From assembly GCA_041737835.1 (NCBI GenBank), contig JBGSQY010000022.1: a stretch of DNA of 64,000 bases; one strand, 5' to 3'. Source of the DNA: Bythopirellula sp041737835 (lineage in GTDB: Bacteria; Planctomycetota; Planctomycetia; Pirellulales; Lacipirellulaceae). This document shows positions 52,352 through 62,226 of the stretch, one piece after another (position 1 is the stretch's first letter; each line of letters starts with the position of its first letter). The notes beneath the pieces were generated by a model, which was not told where the DNA came from, did not search any database, and worked only from the letters and a program-made list of their open reading frames with translations. The translations under genes were made by a program, and so were the position numbers.

Positions 52352-53701
52352 TTACCAAATAAACCCCGTGCCAACGTTCATGCCAAAGAAGCCCAGGTTG
52401 CCTTCTTCGCTCGTGGCGTTGCCGGCCCCTTGCCACAGTTGGCCTTCCATCGCCGTGGTGACGAACGGCGTCAGCACACGGCCACGATAATGCCGGGCAT
52501 GCCAGCGCACGCCGAGCTGAATTTCGCCGATGCTAAACACATCGTCGCGCTCAGTGATATTGCGCGTGATAAACGAGTTCGCCACGTCGAGGTCTTCGCC
52601 CGCAGTCAGATTGCTCGAACCGTCGCCAAACAGTAGCGAGCCACGTGCTTTAACGAACGAGCCAATTTGCGGCGTCCAAGGGCGATAAGCTTCAAACGAA
52701 ATCGTCGGGCCAAACCCTTCGAGCGAATGCCGGAAGTTGATGGCATCGCGCAAAACATTGCCTGTCTCGCGGATTTCCGCCTGATAGGTTTGCTCGGTGA
52801 AGGCATAGCGAACACCGCCTCCCAAGCCAAACTGCCAACAACCCAGCGAAGCCTGCCGAGTCGCTTCCAAATCGATCGCGTAGGCGTCGAGATCGCTTTG
52901 GGCGCGGTAGGTATCGGTGGGGATATTGGTGGTGATGTCGAGTTCGGGGAACGGACTGATAATCTCGCCGAAGCCGTTCGCCGGAGGATTGGCGCTCACG
53001 TCCGCAGATGAATAGTCAAATCTCCACCAGGTTCCACGGAATCCAATGCCGTCGTTGCGCTCCCAGCCAAGGAACACCCGCGGCGTCACTTCCATGTCGT
53101 AATCGAAATCGGTCTGGCTGAAGGTTTCGAACGTCGTGCCATCACTGGTCATCGTCGTGAACGCTTCATTGTTTTCAAAGCGTGGCTTGACGATTGCCAA
53201 CTCAAAACCAACGTACACATGCTGGCCGGGAGAAAAGCTGACGTTGTTGCCACAGCAGATATCGCCACAGCAGGGATCGTTACAGCAGGGATCGTTACAG
53301 CAAGTATCGCCGCAACCAATACAACCACCGCTGTCACACGAATCGAATTTCGAGCCTGCTTCGTAATAGGGTTCACTCTCTGAAGAAGTTTCATACGAAG
53401 CTTGGGTAATCGTATCAAAATCTTCTTCGTAGAACTCCTCCTCGGCGGTTTGCTCCGCAACTTGCGCAGCTTTTTTCTTGGGCTGCGACGGTGATTGAGT
53501 GCGCGGCTTGGGTTTCCGGTCTTCCGGAGTCCAAGTCGCCAGTCGGCGCGTGCGCACCTCGGGTTCCATCTGTTGCGTGGTGGGATTATAGACCTGACGA
53601 CCCGCGGATTTTGCGTGCAGCCAGGTGCTATCACAAGCAAACAGAACGACGGCTGCTAGCAGCCATTGACCAAAGGGACGGAGGGCCCGATTGCAGTCCA
53701 T
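52352..53701 (-). CDS. Outer-membrane beta-barrel protein with tandem cysteine-pair repeats
   Basis: A 449-aa product with a signal peptide (QWLLAAVVLFACDSTWLHA). After a Pro/Lys/Glu-rich linker and an acidic stretch it has a Cys region CGDTCC-x-DPCC-x-DPCCGDICCG made by a 15-nt tandem repeat, then a beta barrel (VYVGFELAIVKPRFEN, DMEVTPRVFLGWE, a final strand ending FGMNVGTGFIW). It belongs with the gene at 47442: same order of signal peptide, linker, cysteine run and barrel. The ATG at 53701 is preferred to an upstream TTG because of GAGG at about 8 nt. Confidence 0.75.
   Translation of the reverse strand: MDCNRALRPFGQWLLAAVVLFACDSTWLHAKSAGRQVYNPTTQQMEPEVRTRRLATWTPEDRKPKPRTQSPSQPKKKAAQVAEQTAEEEFYEEDFDTITQASYETSSESEPYYEAGSKFDSCDSGGCIGCGDTCCNDPCCNDPCCGDICCGNNVSFSPGQHVYVGFELAIVKPRFENNEAFTTMTSDGTTFETFSQTDFDYDMEVTPRVFLGWERNDGIGFRGTWWRFDYSSADVSANPPANGFGEIISPFPELDITTNIPTDTYRAQSDLDAYAIDLEATRQASLGCWQFGLGGGVRYAFTEQTYQAEIRETGNVLRDAINFRHSLEGFGPTISFEAYRPWTPQIGSFVKARGSLLFGDGSSNLTAGEDLDVANSFITRNITERDDVFSIGEIQLGVRWHARHYRGRVLTPFVTTAMEGQLWQGAGNATSEEGNLGFFGMNVGTGFIW
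53249..53308 (-). repeat. Four 15-nt tandem repeats coding DPCCN/CGDICC
   Basis: Four copies of a 15-nt unit, of the form GCCACAGCAGRKATC with the first codon varied (GTT in two), give a 5-residue coding period of Asp-Pro-Cys-Cys-Asn type on the minus strand inside the outer-membrane protein gene. The units differ at few positions. Confidence 0.8.
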
Positions 53702-53842
53702 TGCCGGCCTCAATTTCTGGAAATCGATGAAGAAAAGTGGGCGCAGTGTGAGTTTCCCAGGGATATCACGCCCACTGGTATCATCGGCAAGCTACGCAAG
53801 GAAATCCAGTTAAATTGAGTTTGCCGGCAAATGTCCGCACGC

Positions 53843-56236
53843 TCAAATCAGGCTGGCAAACGCAGCATCGAGGGTGTCCAGGGATTCTTCTTCGGGAACA
53901 ACAGCCTCATTTACAATGATTGTGAACGATTTAGTGTTGGCTGTTGTAGGCGAGTCAATTGCGATAATCGTAATTGTAAAAGTGCCTATGGTATCTGGAG
54001 TCCACTGAAACAATCCCGTTCCGTCAATTGTCGGCTCCACCGAGCCAGGGGGAAGTTCCTCGGTATCAAGATAAACGGTAATTTCTGCGAGAGTGTTGTC
54101 TGGATCCGTGATAATCGCGGTAAACTCGATGTCGTCGCCGAGAGTGATTTCGACAGGCGAATTATCATACGGGGCGGGCAGAGCCAAGCCGACGCCATCA
54201 TTGACCCCGGCTACACTCACGGTTGCTGTTGCGGCAGTGCTGCTATTCGCTCCATCATTGACTACGACTGTGATACTGCGATTCACTTCAGTCGGGTCTT
54301 GCGACGTATTGTTATAAGTTAACGTCCGCAAGACTTGTTGGTAATTCGCCAATGTTGCTGAACCTGTCAATGACAGAACGCCAGTTGCGGCATTGTAGTT
54401 GGCAGTAATTGGCGTGCCCGTGGTATTTACAGCCAGAATTTCGGCATCGCCATCCTGCAGGTTTGTGATCGTGACCGTGGCGGATGCGAGGTTGGCGCTG
54501 TCCGTGTCGGTGACCGTCAGCGCCTCATCGGCGACAATGGCGGTGGGTGTACCTCCTTCGGTGAATGACGCCGTGAAGCCGGTCCCAGTTTCTGCACCAT
54601 TGAGGTCCACCACCGGAGCGGCGGTAACGATCGTGACGGCAAATTCTTCACGGTCGGTGAGCGGCGTTCCATCGTCATCGGTCACCAACACCACGAAGGT
54701 AAAGGGACCAGTGCCGTCGGCAGCACTGGGCGTCCAAGAAATAACGGCCTCGTTATTGTTGTTCTTGGTGATGATGGCCGAAGCGGGCATGTTTGCTTCG
54801 GGATCGTCACCGTCCAATTGATAAGTCAGGTTGTCGTTGTCGGGATCCGTGGCCGTGACAATCACTTGGAAGGGAACGCCGACCGTGGCGGTCTTGTCGG
54901 TAATTTCCGCGATATTAGGAGCGTCGTTTGAGGAAGTAATCGTGACGGTCGAAGTGCGTGCCGTGCTATTGTTCGAGCCGTCATTGACGACGACCTGGAT
55001 AGTACGAGTCGCCGATGGATTCTGGGACGTGCTTGCGTATGTGAGGGTGCGCAAAACTTGTTGGTAGTTAGTGAGAGTGTCATTGCCGCTGAGTGTGAGG
55101 ACACCAGTCGCCGCCACGTAATTTGCGGTGATGTTTGTGCCAGTCGTCACGACTGCCAATAATTCGTCACTGCCATTAAGAGGCGCAGTAATAGTGATGG
55201 TCGCGGAGGCAAGAATCGCACTGTCGACGTCGCCGATCGTAGCATTTGCTCCTACGATGGCGACCGCAGCACCATCTTCGGTATAGGTCGCGGCGAAGCC
55301 TGTCCCCGAATCTCCACCGTTGAGGTCTACACTAGGAGCGTCATTAGCTCCTTGAATCGTGATTGTGGCCACTGCGGGAGTGCTGTTCGATGTGCCATCA
55401 TTGACCACGACATTCACAGTCCGCGTGGTGGTGTCCGGCGCTTGCGAGATATTGTTGTAAGTCAAGGTTCGCAAGACTTGTTGGTACTCGGCGACTGTTG
55501 CCGTGCCGCTAAGCGTCAATACGCCCGTTGTGGCGTTGTAATTTTGCGTAATCGGCGTGCCAGTTACGGTCACGGCGAGCGATTCGTCTTCACCGTCGGG
55601 GCGATTGGTGAGCGTAATTGTGGCCGATTCGAGATTCGTGTCGTCGGCATCGGTCACCGTGAGATCGGTGTCGACAATGGCTTTTGCTCCACCGTCTTCG
55701 ACAAACGTCGAACTGAAGCCTGTTCCTGCGTCGGCACCGTTAAGGTCCACAACGGCGGCGGGCGTGGTGGCGATGACGTTGACGATAAAGACTTCCGCAT
55801 CGGCGAGCGCAGGAGTGCCTCCATCGACGGCAATCACGATAATCCGATGCGTGCCGATCTGCGCCGCGGTGGGGGTCCAGGTGAACACACCCGCGGTTGT
55901 GAGCGCAGCGCCGGTGGGTGTATCAGTTCCCACGTCGGGATCCAGATAATACAGGATTGTGTCGCCGGTGGGCTCGCCTTCGTCGTCGAGGTCTTCGACC
56001 GTGGCCCCAGCGGTGGTGAGATTGAGGGTGAGCAGTTGACCGGCAGTCACGGTTTGGGCGTCGACTTCCGAGAGGTCGAGATCAGGTGGAGAAAAATTGC
56101 CTGGGAAACTCACCGTCAGCATGTGGCGAGCTTCCAGCATTTCCATGAGCGGCCGTCTCGAACCGTAGAGGAGACGAGACTGACTTTTCTTGCTTGAAAA
56201 CGACGTAATGCGATCCCACAAAGATAAACGGCCCAT
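53843..56236 (-). CDS. Large LEPR-XLL surface protein with three long beta-repeats and an Ig-like domain
   Basis: A 797-aa protein. Near the N-terminus stands a LEPR-XLL-type motif (MEMLEARHMLTVSF), a marker of exported planctomycete giant proteins. The rest consists of three repeats of about 140 residues, each starting VVDLNG-x-x-x-GTGF and containing ANYNAATGVLSLTGSATLANYQQVLRTLTYNN, interspersed with an Ig-like segment (ITDKTATVGVPFQVIVTATDPD) and a last Ca-type domain. The same repeat occurs once in the next gene, in the protein at 56453. It probably lies on the cell surface; adhesion is likely, not shown. Confidence 0.75.
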   Translation of the reverse strand: MGRLSLWDRITSFSSKKSQSRLLYGSRRPLMEMLEARHMLTVSFPGNFSPPDLDLSEVDAQTVTAGQLLTLNLTTAGATVEDLDDEGEPTGDTILYYLDPDVGTDTPTGAALTTAGVFTWTPTAAQIGTHRIIVIAVDGGTPALADAEVFIVNVIATTPAAVVDLNGADAGTGFSSTFVEDGGAKAIVDTDLTVTDADDTNLESATITLTNRPDGEDESLAVTVTGTPITQNYNATTGVLTLSGTATVAEYQQVLRTLTYNNISQAPDTTTRTVNVVVNDGTSNSTPAVATITIQGANDAPSVDLNGGDSGTGFAATYTEDGAAVAIVGANATIGDVDSAILASATITITAPLNGSDELLAVVTTGTNITANYVAATGVLTLSGNDTLTNYQQVLRTLTYASTSQNPSATRTIQVVVNDGSNNSTARTSTVTITSSNDAPNIAEITDKTATVGVPFQVIVTATDPDNDNLTYQLDGDDPEANMPASAIITKNNNNEAVISWTPSAADGTGPFTFVVLVTDDDGTPLTDREEFAVTIVTAAPVVDLNGAETGTGFTASFTEGGTPTAIVADEALTVTDTDSANLASATVTITNLQDGDAEILAVNTTGTPITANYNAATGVLSLTGSATLANYQQVLRTLTYNNTSQDPTEVNRSITVVVNDGANSSTAATATVSVAGVNDGVGLALPAPYDNSPVEITLGDDIEFTAIITDPDNTLAEITVYLDTEELPPGSVEPTIDGTGLFQWTPDTIGTFTITIIAIDSPTTANTKSFTIIVNEAVVPEEESLDTLDAAFASLI

Positions 56237-56452
56237 GAATTAATCCCTGAATTCTGAAGTTGCGCGTTATTTAAAGAAGCTGCGAATGGCCAAGGCTATT
56301 TCGTACCAGTCCTGGCTAGTGGGGATTGTAGCCCAGATAGGGGGTGTTTGAAACAGCCGTTTAAGAAGATTTTTCCGGTTAGGAAAAATGCTAAGTTTCG
56401 CGCACTTAGAGCGCAGAGCCCCCATCCTGGTAAGCATTTAATGTGCGGCGAC

Positions 56453-59400
56453 TTAGACGAATTGCACGCTAATCAGCTGTGTGTCATCCGGACTATTGGC
56501 GGTATCGCCGACGCCCACGCGGATTTGAATCGTGCCGACGAAATCCGTGGGAGGAGTGATCTTTACCAGCCCCGTTTCGCTGACCGTGAAGGTGTAGTTC
56601 ACCGAGCCGACTTTTTGAGCCGTGTAGAAAACCTGATTTCCCTCCAAGTCGGTGGAAGTCAGCTGCACTTGGGCAACCGTGTTGCGAGTGGCAGTGATGG
56701 GGCTCGTAATTGTACCCAAATACGGCTCATTATTAACGGTGTCGTTCGCCACGGTCACCTGAAACTCGCGCTGGAACGAATTGCCGTTTTGATCAGTGAC
56801 GGTCACGGTAACCGTCACAGGGCCGGTGGTTCCAGGGGCTGCCTTGAGCATCACTACCGCGTTTTCTTCGTCCGTAAAGATATCGATGCCTTCCATCACT
56901 ATATCAGTGAGCGGCTTGTTGGCGGAATTAGTAGCCGTATTGCTGATGGCATCGCGGACGGATTCGCCCTCAACCATCAGACCAAAAATCGTGTGATCAA
57001 AATCAAGGGTGCGTTGAGCGCCTTCGGTGATAAAAAATTGTGAATCGTTCGTATCGTCGTCACTTTTGGCCATCGACAGCAGGCCCGTACGATTATGTTG
57101 CAGATCAGGATGGTACTGATCGTCGAAATCTCCAAGCGTGGACCCGCCGCTGCCCGTACCGGTGGGGTCACCCCCTTGAATGACAAAGTTATTAATAATG
57201 CGGTGGAAGATGATGTCTTTGTAGAAGTCATCTTCGGCTAGTTCGATCATTCGCTCGGCGGCGCGCGAGGCTTTGTCTTCAAACAATTCAAAAACCATAT
57301 CGCCATAACCGGCCACATTGATCCGAGCCGAGCGATTGCCGGTTTGCAATGTTGCCGTCACGCCCGGATTGTTGGTCGTCACGCTGTAAGTGAGCGTTCC
57401 GCCGTTAGGATCATACCCATCTAGCGGTATAAACAGTGGCGAACCGATTAGCAGCGTCGAGCTGGGAATCGTAGCCAGGAATGGCTGCGTCGAGACCGAA
57501 ATATCGATCCCCGTATGTTCCGACAATTCCTCCAATGTTTGAACACCCACTAAGCGTGAACCATCGGCAAAGACCCATGTGGGATAGGTCGTGATGTTGT
57601 TGTCAGTGGCCGTTTGATTGGGGGTGCGGTTGGCATTCGTCACTTCCACGAAGGGCAAATATTGCCCACCGTCCTGGAACATTTCGCGTTGCTCGGTCGT
57701 GTCCGCCGACCAGGCCGCGCCATAGAATTTGGCTCCCGCGGCAGTGAGTGCTTGGGCGAACGCCACGAGGTTCGGCGCCGCGATTTCAACCGATGCGGTT
57801 GCCACGTTACTGACAGTTGAACCCACAGTCACGCTGATCGAAACGGTACGCGATCCTGAAGCTCCCTCGGCGACGTTGTTGTAACGCAGCGTGCGCAACA
57901 CACGGGCATAATTTTCGGCCGTATCATTTCCTGTGAGCGTAAGGGTCCGTGTAGAACTCCGGTAAAGGGGGACTAGATTGGTGTCGAGCGTATCGATCTG
58001 CAGATATTCCCTCGTGCCATCCGGTGTGGCAGCCAGTTGAGCACTGGCCGATGTGATCGTCCCGTTGTTTGGCGAAAATATCGAAAGATCATCATCAACG
58101 ATGATGACTTCGCCACCTCCTGGCACGAATGACGCCGCATTGTTATTACCCAGATCATCGGAACCGTTGAGGTCGATGGTTAAACCGGCTTCGGCAACCG
58201 TGACTTCAAATTCCTCGGTATCGGTCATTGGTGGCTCACCGTCGTCGGTAACTATGACGCGGAAGGTGATCGTCTCGTCTTCGTCTGCAGTGGTGGGAGT
58301 CCAGCGAATGACCGCCGTGCTGTCACTCGTTTTGGTAATCGTTGCCCCGGCGGGTGCATTGTCCGGATCCAAAGTAAAGGTCAGCGTGTCGCCGTCGGGA
58401 TCCGTGGCTGTCACAGTAATCTCCAACTGAGTGCCCACTGTGGCAGTTTTGTCGGTGATCGGTGTGATGTTCGGAGCTTCCTGTTCATCATCGTCGAGAT
58501 CATAGCGCTGGGCGTAGACCCCATCGCGGTCCGTGGTACCTTTGCCCGACCAAACGATCAGCGAATCCATCGCATTGGCAGCGATGAACGAATATTGTTG
58601 ATGTCCAGAATTGGCACCCGTTGTGCCCGTGTTCACTGTAAAGCTATTGCCATCAGCGGCGCCGATGGCCGAATAAGAGCGGGCTAGAATCTCCCACCCT
58701 GCCCCGTCCGAGCCGGCGCTGGTCCAAGTGGAAAGCAAGCTGCCGTCGCTGCCAAATGCCACGCTGACATTGGTTTGGTGACCTGCCGTGACGTTATTCA
58801 TCACAAACTCAGCACCGTCGGTGGCACCAGCAGCTGTAAAACGCCGGGCCACGATTCCCCAGCCCGAGGCGTCTTGATTGAAACTTTGCCAACCCACAAG
58901 AAATCCGCCCGTGGGATCGATGGCCACGTCGGGATTGGTCTGACTGTTGTTGGTCGTGGAATTCGCGGCGAAAGCTGTGCCTTGCGCAACTCCTGACGAA
59001 TTGTAGCGTTGCACGTACACGCCCCAATCGCTGCCATCTTGATTACGGCTGGCCCAAGCAGCCACCAAGTTGCCGTTTGCGTCATAAGCAATATCAGGGG
59101 TGATCTGGTCACTTGTGGTTGTTGTGTTGATGCGAACTTCGCTAGCCGCCGCGACACCGGCCGAGCTATAGCGCCGCATGAAGACGCCCGACACGTCGCC
59201 CGTGCCGACGCCAGCCCATGCGATTGTGAAAGAACCATCTGCGGCAATCGCCACCATCGGCGTTTCTTGAACACCGCCAACCGTGGTGTTCACCAACGTC
59301 TCGCCACCGACGGCCGTGCCAGTTGCCGTATAACGCTGAAAGAAAATGCCTTCGCGATCGCCAATTCCGCGGCCTGCCCAGGTGACAATAAAATCGCCCG

Positions 59401-59746
59401 ATGCGCCGACTGCCACTGCCGCAGAATGCTGATTGCCATCCGTAGTGGTATTCACGCGGAACGTCGCCAACGTGGTCGTGCCCGACGGATTGAAGATCTC
59501 GGCGTACACGCCATCGTCGTCCGAGGCGCTGTGGCCTTCAAAGACGACAATCTTGTTCGCGCTGCTCACTGCCACGGCTTGCGCGGAGTTCTCGGTGGTT
59601 TGGTTGCGGATCAACAAGTCGTTGACCAGAAACGGATTTCCCACCGATTCGGCAGCCATGGCGAGCCGCTGTTCCAGTTGCTCGGGATGAGAGAGTCGCT
59701 TCTTACCGAAATGGGAAGAGGGCCGCTTGCGCTTGGAGAATCTCAT
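56453..59746 (-). CDS. Giant exported protein: seven-repeat propeller, cadherin-like domains, thioredoxin-like and cyclophilin domains
   Basis: A 1097-aa protein with an N-terminal basic stretch and a LEPR-XLL-like motif (PEQLEQRLAMA). Residues about 35-440 hold seven repeats of about 54 aa (pattern VNTTT-x-x-x-Q-x-x-P-x-VA ... GVY-x-RY), likely a seven-bladed beta-propeller. An Ig/cadherin-like domain, a VDLNG-type repeat, a thioredoxin-like domain whose CxxC appears as AAWSADTTEQ (active-site Cys lost), and a cyclophilin domain (GYGDMVFELFEDKA ... IFHRIINNFVIQGGD ... FDHTIFGLMVEG) follow, then a final beta domain. Its role may be surface folding or binding of partner proteins. Confidence 0.75.
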   Translation of the reverse strand: MRFSKRKRPSSHFGKKRLSHPEQLEQRLAMAAESVGNPFLVNDLLIRNQTTENSAQAVAVSSANKIVVFEGHSASDDDGVYAEIFNPSGTTTLATFRVNTTTDGNQHSAAVAVGASGDFIVTWAGRGIGDREGIFFQRYTATGTAVGGETLVNTTVGGVQETPMVAIAADGSFTIAWAGVGTGDVSGVFMRRYSSAGVAAASEVRINTTTTSDQITPDIAYDANGNLVAAWASRNQDGSDWGVYVQRYNSSGVAQGTAFAANSTTNNSQTNPDVAIDPTGGFLVGWQSFNQDASGWGIVARRFTAAGATDGAEFVMNNVTAGHQTNVSVAFGSDGSLLSTWTSAGSDGAGWEILARSYSAIGAADGNSFTVNTGTTGANSGHQQYSFIAANAMDSLIVWSGKGTTDRDGVYAQRYDLDDDEQEAPNITPITDKTATVGTQLEITVTATDPDGDTLTFTLDPDNAPAGATITKTSDSTAVIRWTPTTADEDETITFRVIVTDDGEPPMTDTEEFEVTVAEAGLTIDLNGSDDLGNNNAASFVPGGGEVIIVDDDLSIFSPNNGTITSASAQLAATPDGTREYLQIDTLDTNLVPLYRSSTRTLTLTGNDTAENYARVLRTLRYNNVAEGASGSRTVSISVTVGSTVSNVATASVEIAAPNLVAFAQALTAAGAKFYGAAWSADTTEQREMFQDGGQYLPFVEVTNANRTPNQTATDNNITTYPTWVFADGSRLVGVQTLEELSEHTGIDISVSTQPFLATIPSSTLLIGSPLFIPLDGYDPNGGTLTYSVTTNNPGVTATLQTGNRSARINVAGYGDMVFELFEDKASRAAERMIELAEDDFYKDIIFHRIINNFVIQGGDPTGTGSGGSTLGDFDDQYHPDLQHNRTGLLSMAKSDDDTNDSQFFITEGAQRTLDFDHTIFGLMVEGESVRDAISNTATNSANKPLTDIVMEGIDIFTDEENAVVMLKAAPGTTGPVTVTVTVTDQNGNSFQREFQVTVANDTVNNEPYLGTITSPITATRNTVAQVQLTSTDLEGNQVFYTAQKVGSVNYTFTVSETGLVKITPPTDFVGTIQIRVGVGDTANSPDDTQLISVQFV

Positions 59747-60176
59747 AAGTTGGATCGCGAAGTACTTGTTCCGGGAAGGTCGCCGCCATGGAGAAGGTGC
59801 CTCAATCTCATTGGCAATATCACTTCAGTATGCTCGCCAACTCGACTTTCAGCAACGATTTTGCCCTGTGCGCAAAACCCGAATGATCGCTACAACAAGG
59901 CAGGAGCGTAATGAAATCTGCCCAATTCCAGGAGAATTCGTGACAAGCGGACCTGCGGTCGGCCTTAGTGCCGCGGATCGGGGTTGGTTGTATGACCGCT
60001 TTCCTAGACACTCAGCAAAATGTGGCTGGCAGCCAATCATTTGTTAAGGGACGGATTGTTTCGTGAGATCTTACCCGCCGGCGGCAGTCCGCGGTCAGCA
60101 CCAATTTCCTACGACAAGTTGTATCATGGCGCAACGTAAGCCTTGAAAGCTTGAACACTTAAACCAAACCGTACTT
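59747..60176. other. Divergent gap between the giant protein gene and the cupin gene
   Basis: 430 nt with no supported gene. It should hold the divergent promoters, but no strong consensus or repeat stands out. Confidence 0.4.
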
Positions 60177-60500
60177 ATGAGTAGCACTGCAAACATCTAT
60201 GCCAACATCCCAGCCCATCTGCCCGCGGAACTTTTCACGACGCTCGTTAAATCGCAGCACGTGCGCATCGAACGGATTGTTTCCCAAGGCAACGCCTCTC
60301 CCGAGGGATTTTGGTATGACCAACCCGAGCATGAATGGGTGCTGCTCTTGCAAGGCGCTGCGCGACTGCGTTTGGAAGATCAGACCGTGGAATTGAAGCC
60401 GGGCGATTTTGTTAATATCCCGGCCCACAAAAAACACCGCGTCGAATGGACCGCTCCCGATGAAGCGACGATCTGGCTGGCGGTGTGGTATGAGGAATGA
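60177..60500 (+). CDS. Small cupin-domain protein
   Basis: A 107-aa single-domain cupin. GFWYDQPEHEWVLLLQGAARLRLEDQTVELKPGDFVNIPAHKKHRVEWT holds the two cupin motifs: the E-H-E-W of motif 1 and the PAHKKHRV of motif 2, enough for a metal site. Enzymatic role unknown. It is transcribed alone and ends 48 nt before the 3' end of the convergent porin gene. Confidence 0.88.
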   Translation: MSSTANIYANIPAHLPAELFTTLVKSQHVRIERIVSQGNASPEGFWYDQPEHEWVLLLQGAARLRLEDQTVELKPGDFVNIPAHKKHRVEWTAPDEATIWLAVWYEE

Positions 60501-60547
60501 GTGAAGTGTTGCCTGCCCCATCGGCAAGTAACAAGGACATTGCCCTC

Positions 60548-62005
60548 TCAAGGCAAGAAAAAGCCAAAGGCGATTTGCAGCCGATTCGCACTGCCGCTGT
60601 CGCCACTTACGTCCTCGCGAACGCCGTACAGGTATTCAATCCCACAGAAGACGCGTTCATAAGGATTCGCGATCAAATTGATCGCCAGATAGGTCGTGGC
60701 TTCCAAGTTGTCGGGGGCTTGGCCCGGTACATCATCAAGCCGTAGCTCGCTAAAGGTAAGATTGGAAGTCCACGAATCATTCCATTCGTGGTGCATGCCG
60801 ATCATCCAGCCGAACATCGGCAGAATAGCGGCCGTGTCGGGTCCCGTGGCCACGACGTCGGGAGAACCCCGGTAGCTGCCGATCCCTTCGCCGAATGTGA
60901 TTTGATAGTAGGCTTTCGTATCCTCAAGCAAAAGGAACGAGCCCGTGAAGTTGAAGCCCCACGCTTCCTCGGTAATCACCGGTTGATTGGTTGGCTGAAA
61001 ACCGAGCTCACGCAGCACAAACGCGCTTTGAAATTCGCCCCAGTCAGGAGTCAGTCTCAGACGCGTAATAAAATCGGGCGATTCCGTGCGGCCCATTCCC
61101 GTCACCGCCGAGGGCGCTTCAATCATGATGTCCGGATTTTCAACGGCAACGGCCCAAAACAAAAAGTCGTCCACGAGTGGTTGATCCCAGCGCACCAATC
61201 CCTGGCGACGATTGACGTTTGAAACCGCACCTTCGAAGTCAATCGTCTGTGGCACAGCCGCGGGATCGGTGAATGTTGTCCAGGTCTGTCCCGCCGTAAA
61301 TCGTCCGAGTCGGCCATACGCCTGCCGGAGTCGAAAATCGTCGTTGCTCTGGGAGTTACTACCACTAGGGTCGTTTTCGTTAGGAGCGCCTCCAAAGAAG
61401 TCCCCTTCAATGTAAGCCCGCGCGATTTCACCATCGATCCGCCATCGTGTGTCGAAACTCAATCGCGATTGCCGCGCATGAAAGCGCGTGTTTTGATATG
61501 GCACGACATCCACCGGAATGGTCGTCGTGTCGAAGAAATCTTTGGACCCAATTGGATCAAAGTCGTGAATGAGATCCGCTTTGACATAACCGCCGATCTT
61601 CAGCGCCACGTCCGAACCATAGATCACCAGTCCGCGATCAAATACGGGATCAGCCGTAAAGTTGTTATTGAGTCGCGTGGCCGTGAAATCGTCGAAAGCC
61701 TGAGTTTGAAATTGAGTCGCGACCGGAGATTGCCCGAAGGCGATCCCCGAGTTCACAGAGCTTTGGTTGTAAGCAGCCACGGCAATCTCAGACTGCGATG
61801 AGCATGCATCGATTGCTGGCACAACGGCTTCGTCGATCGCCGGCAAAGGCAGCGGCTGCGGCAACTCATTTTGCGCACGGCTCCAATTGACCTGCAGGCC
61901 GACGAGCAGCGCGAAAGCGGTACGTAGGAAGAGACTAAGCACAATCGACCGTGAATAGACGGCAAGGACGAGCCGGGGCGAAATGTTTGCATTTGCCCAC
62001 ATCAT
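60548..62005 (-). CDS. DcaP-like outer-membrane porin
   Basis: A 485-aa protein with a hydrophobic N-terminal segment (FLRTAFALLVGLQVNWSRAQ). The mature part has a barrel with DcaP-type phrases: IGGYVKADLIHDFDPIGSKDFFD, RQSRLSFDTR, YIEGDFFGG, RLRQAYGRLGRFTAGQTWTTFTD and a C-terminal aromatic strand IAFGFFLP. DcaP-like proteins are trimeric channels for anionic or small substrates. A leading Gln/Pro-rich stretch precedes the barrel. The start is uncertain among two adjacent ATG codons (62005 and 62002). Confidence 0.85.
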   Translation of the reverse strand: MMWANANISPRLVLAVYSRSIVLSLFLRTAFALLVGLQVNWSRAQNELPQPLPLPAIDEAVVPAIDACSSQSEIAVAAYNQSSVNSGIAFGQSPVATQFQTQAFDDFTATRLNNNFTADPVFDRGLVIYGSDVALKIGGYVKADLIHDFDPIGSKDFFDTTTIPVDVVPYQNTRFHARQSRLSFDTRWRIDGEIARAYIEGDFFGGAPNENDPSGSNSQSNDDFRLRQAYGRLGRFTAGQTWTTFTDPAAVPQTIDFEGAVSNVNRRQGLVRWDQPLVDDFLFWAVAVENPDIMIEAPSAVTGMGRTESPDFITRLRLTPDWGEFQSAFVLRELGFQPTNQPVITEEAWGFNFTGSFLLLEDTKAYYQITFGEGIGSYRGSPDVVATGPDTAAILPMFGWMIGMHHEWNDSWTSNLTFSELRLDDVPGQAPDNLEATTYLAINLIANPYERVFCGIEYLYGVREDVSGDSGSANRLQIAFGFFLP

Positions 62006-62169
62006 TCATTTCGGCGGTACCGTTGCGCCGGCTTCAACCAGATCGGGCCGCGAGAAAAACTAGCCGCTTTCTATTGCAATGCTAGCTTCGCCAAACCAGC
62101 CATTTGCCGCAGTTTTATTGTCAGATCAAAAGGAGTAAAGCAAGCGAATTCATCGGTTCCCCAAAAAAA

Positions 62170-62202
62170 CAGCGGCTGGCACTGCCACAGTGCCAGCCGC
62201 TG
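62170..62202 (-). terminator. Rho-independent terminator of the second PEP-CTERM gene
   Basis: A 15-bp perfect stem, CAGCGGCTGGCACTG and its complement, with loop CCA. On the minus strand it is followed by seven T residues and lies 25 nt after the gene's stop. It is the clearest terminator in the window. Confidence 0.92.
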
Positions 62203-62226
62203 ATCAATAGACTGAGGGTGCGTTGA

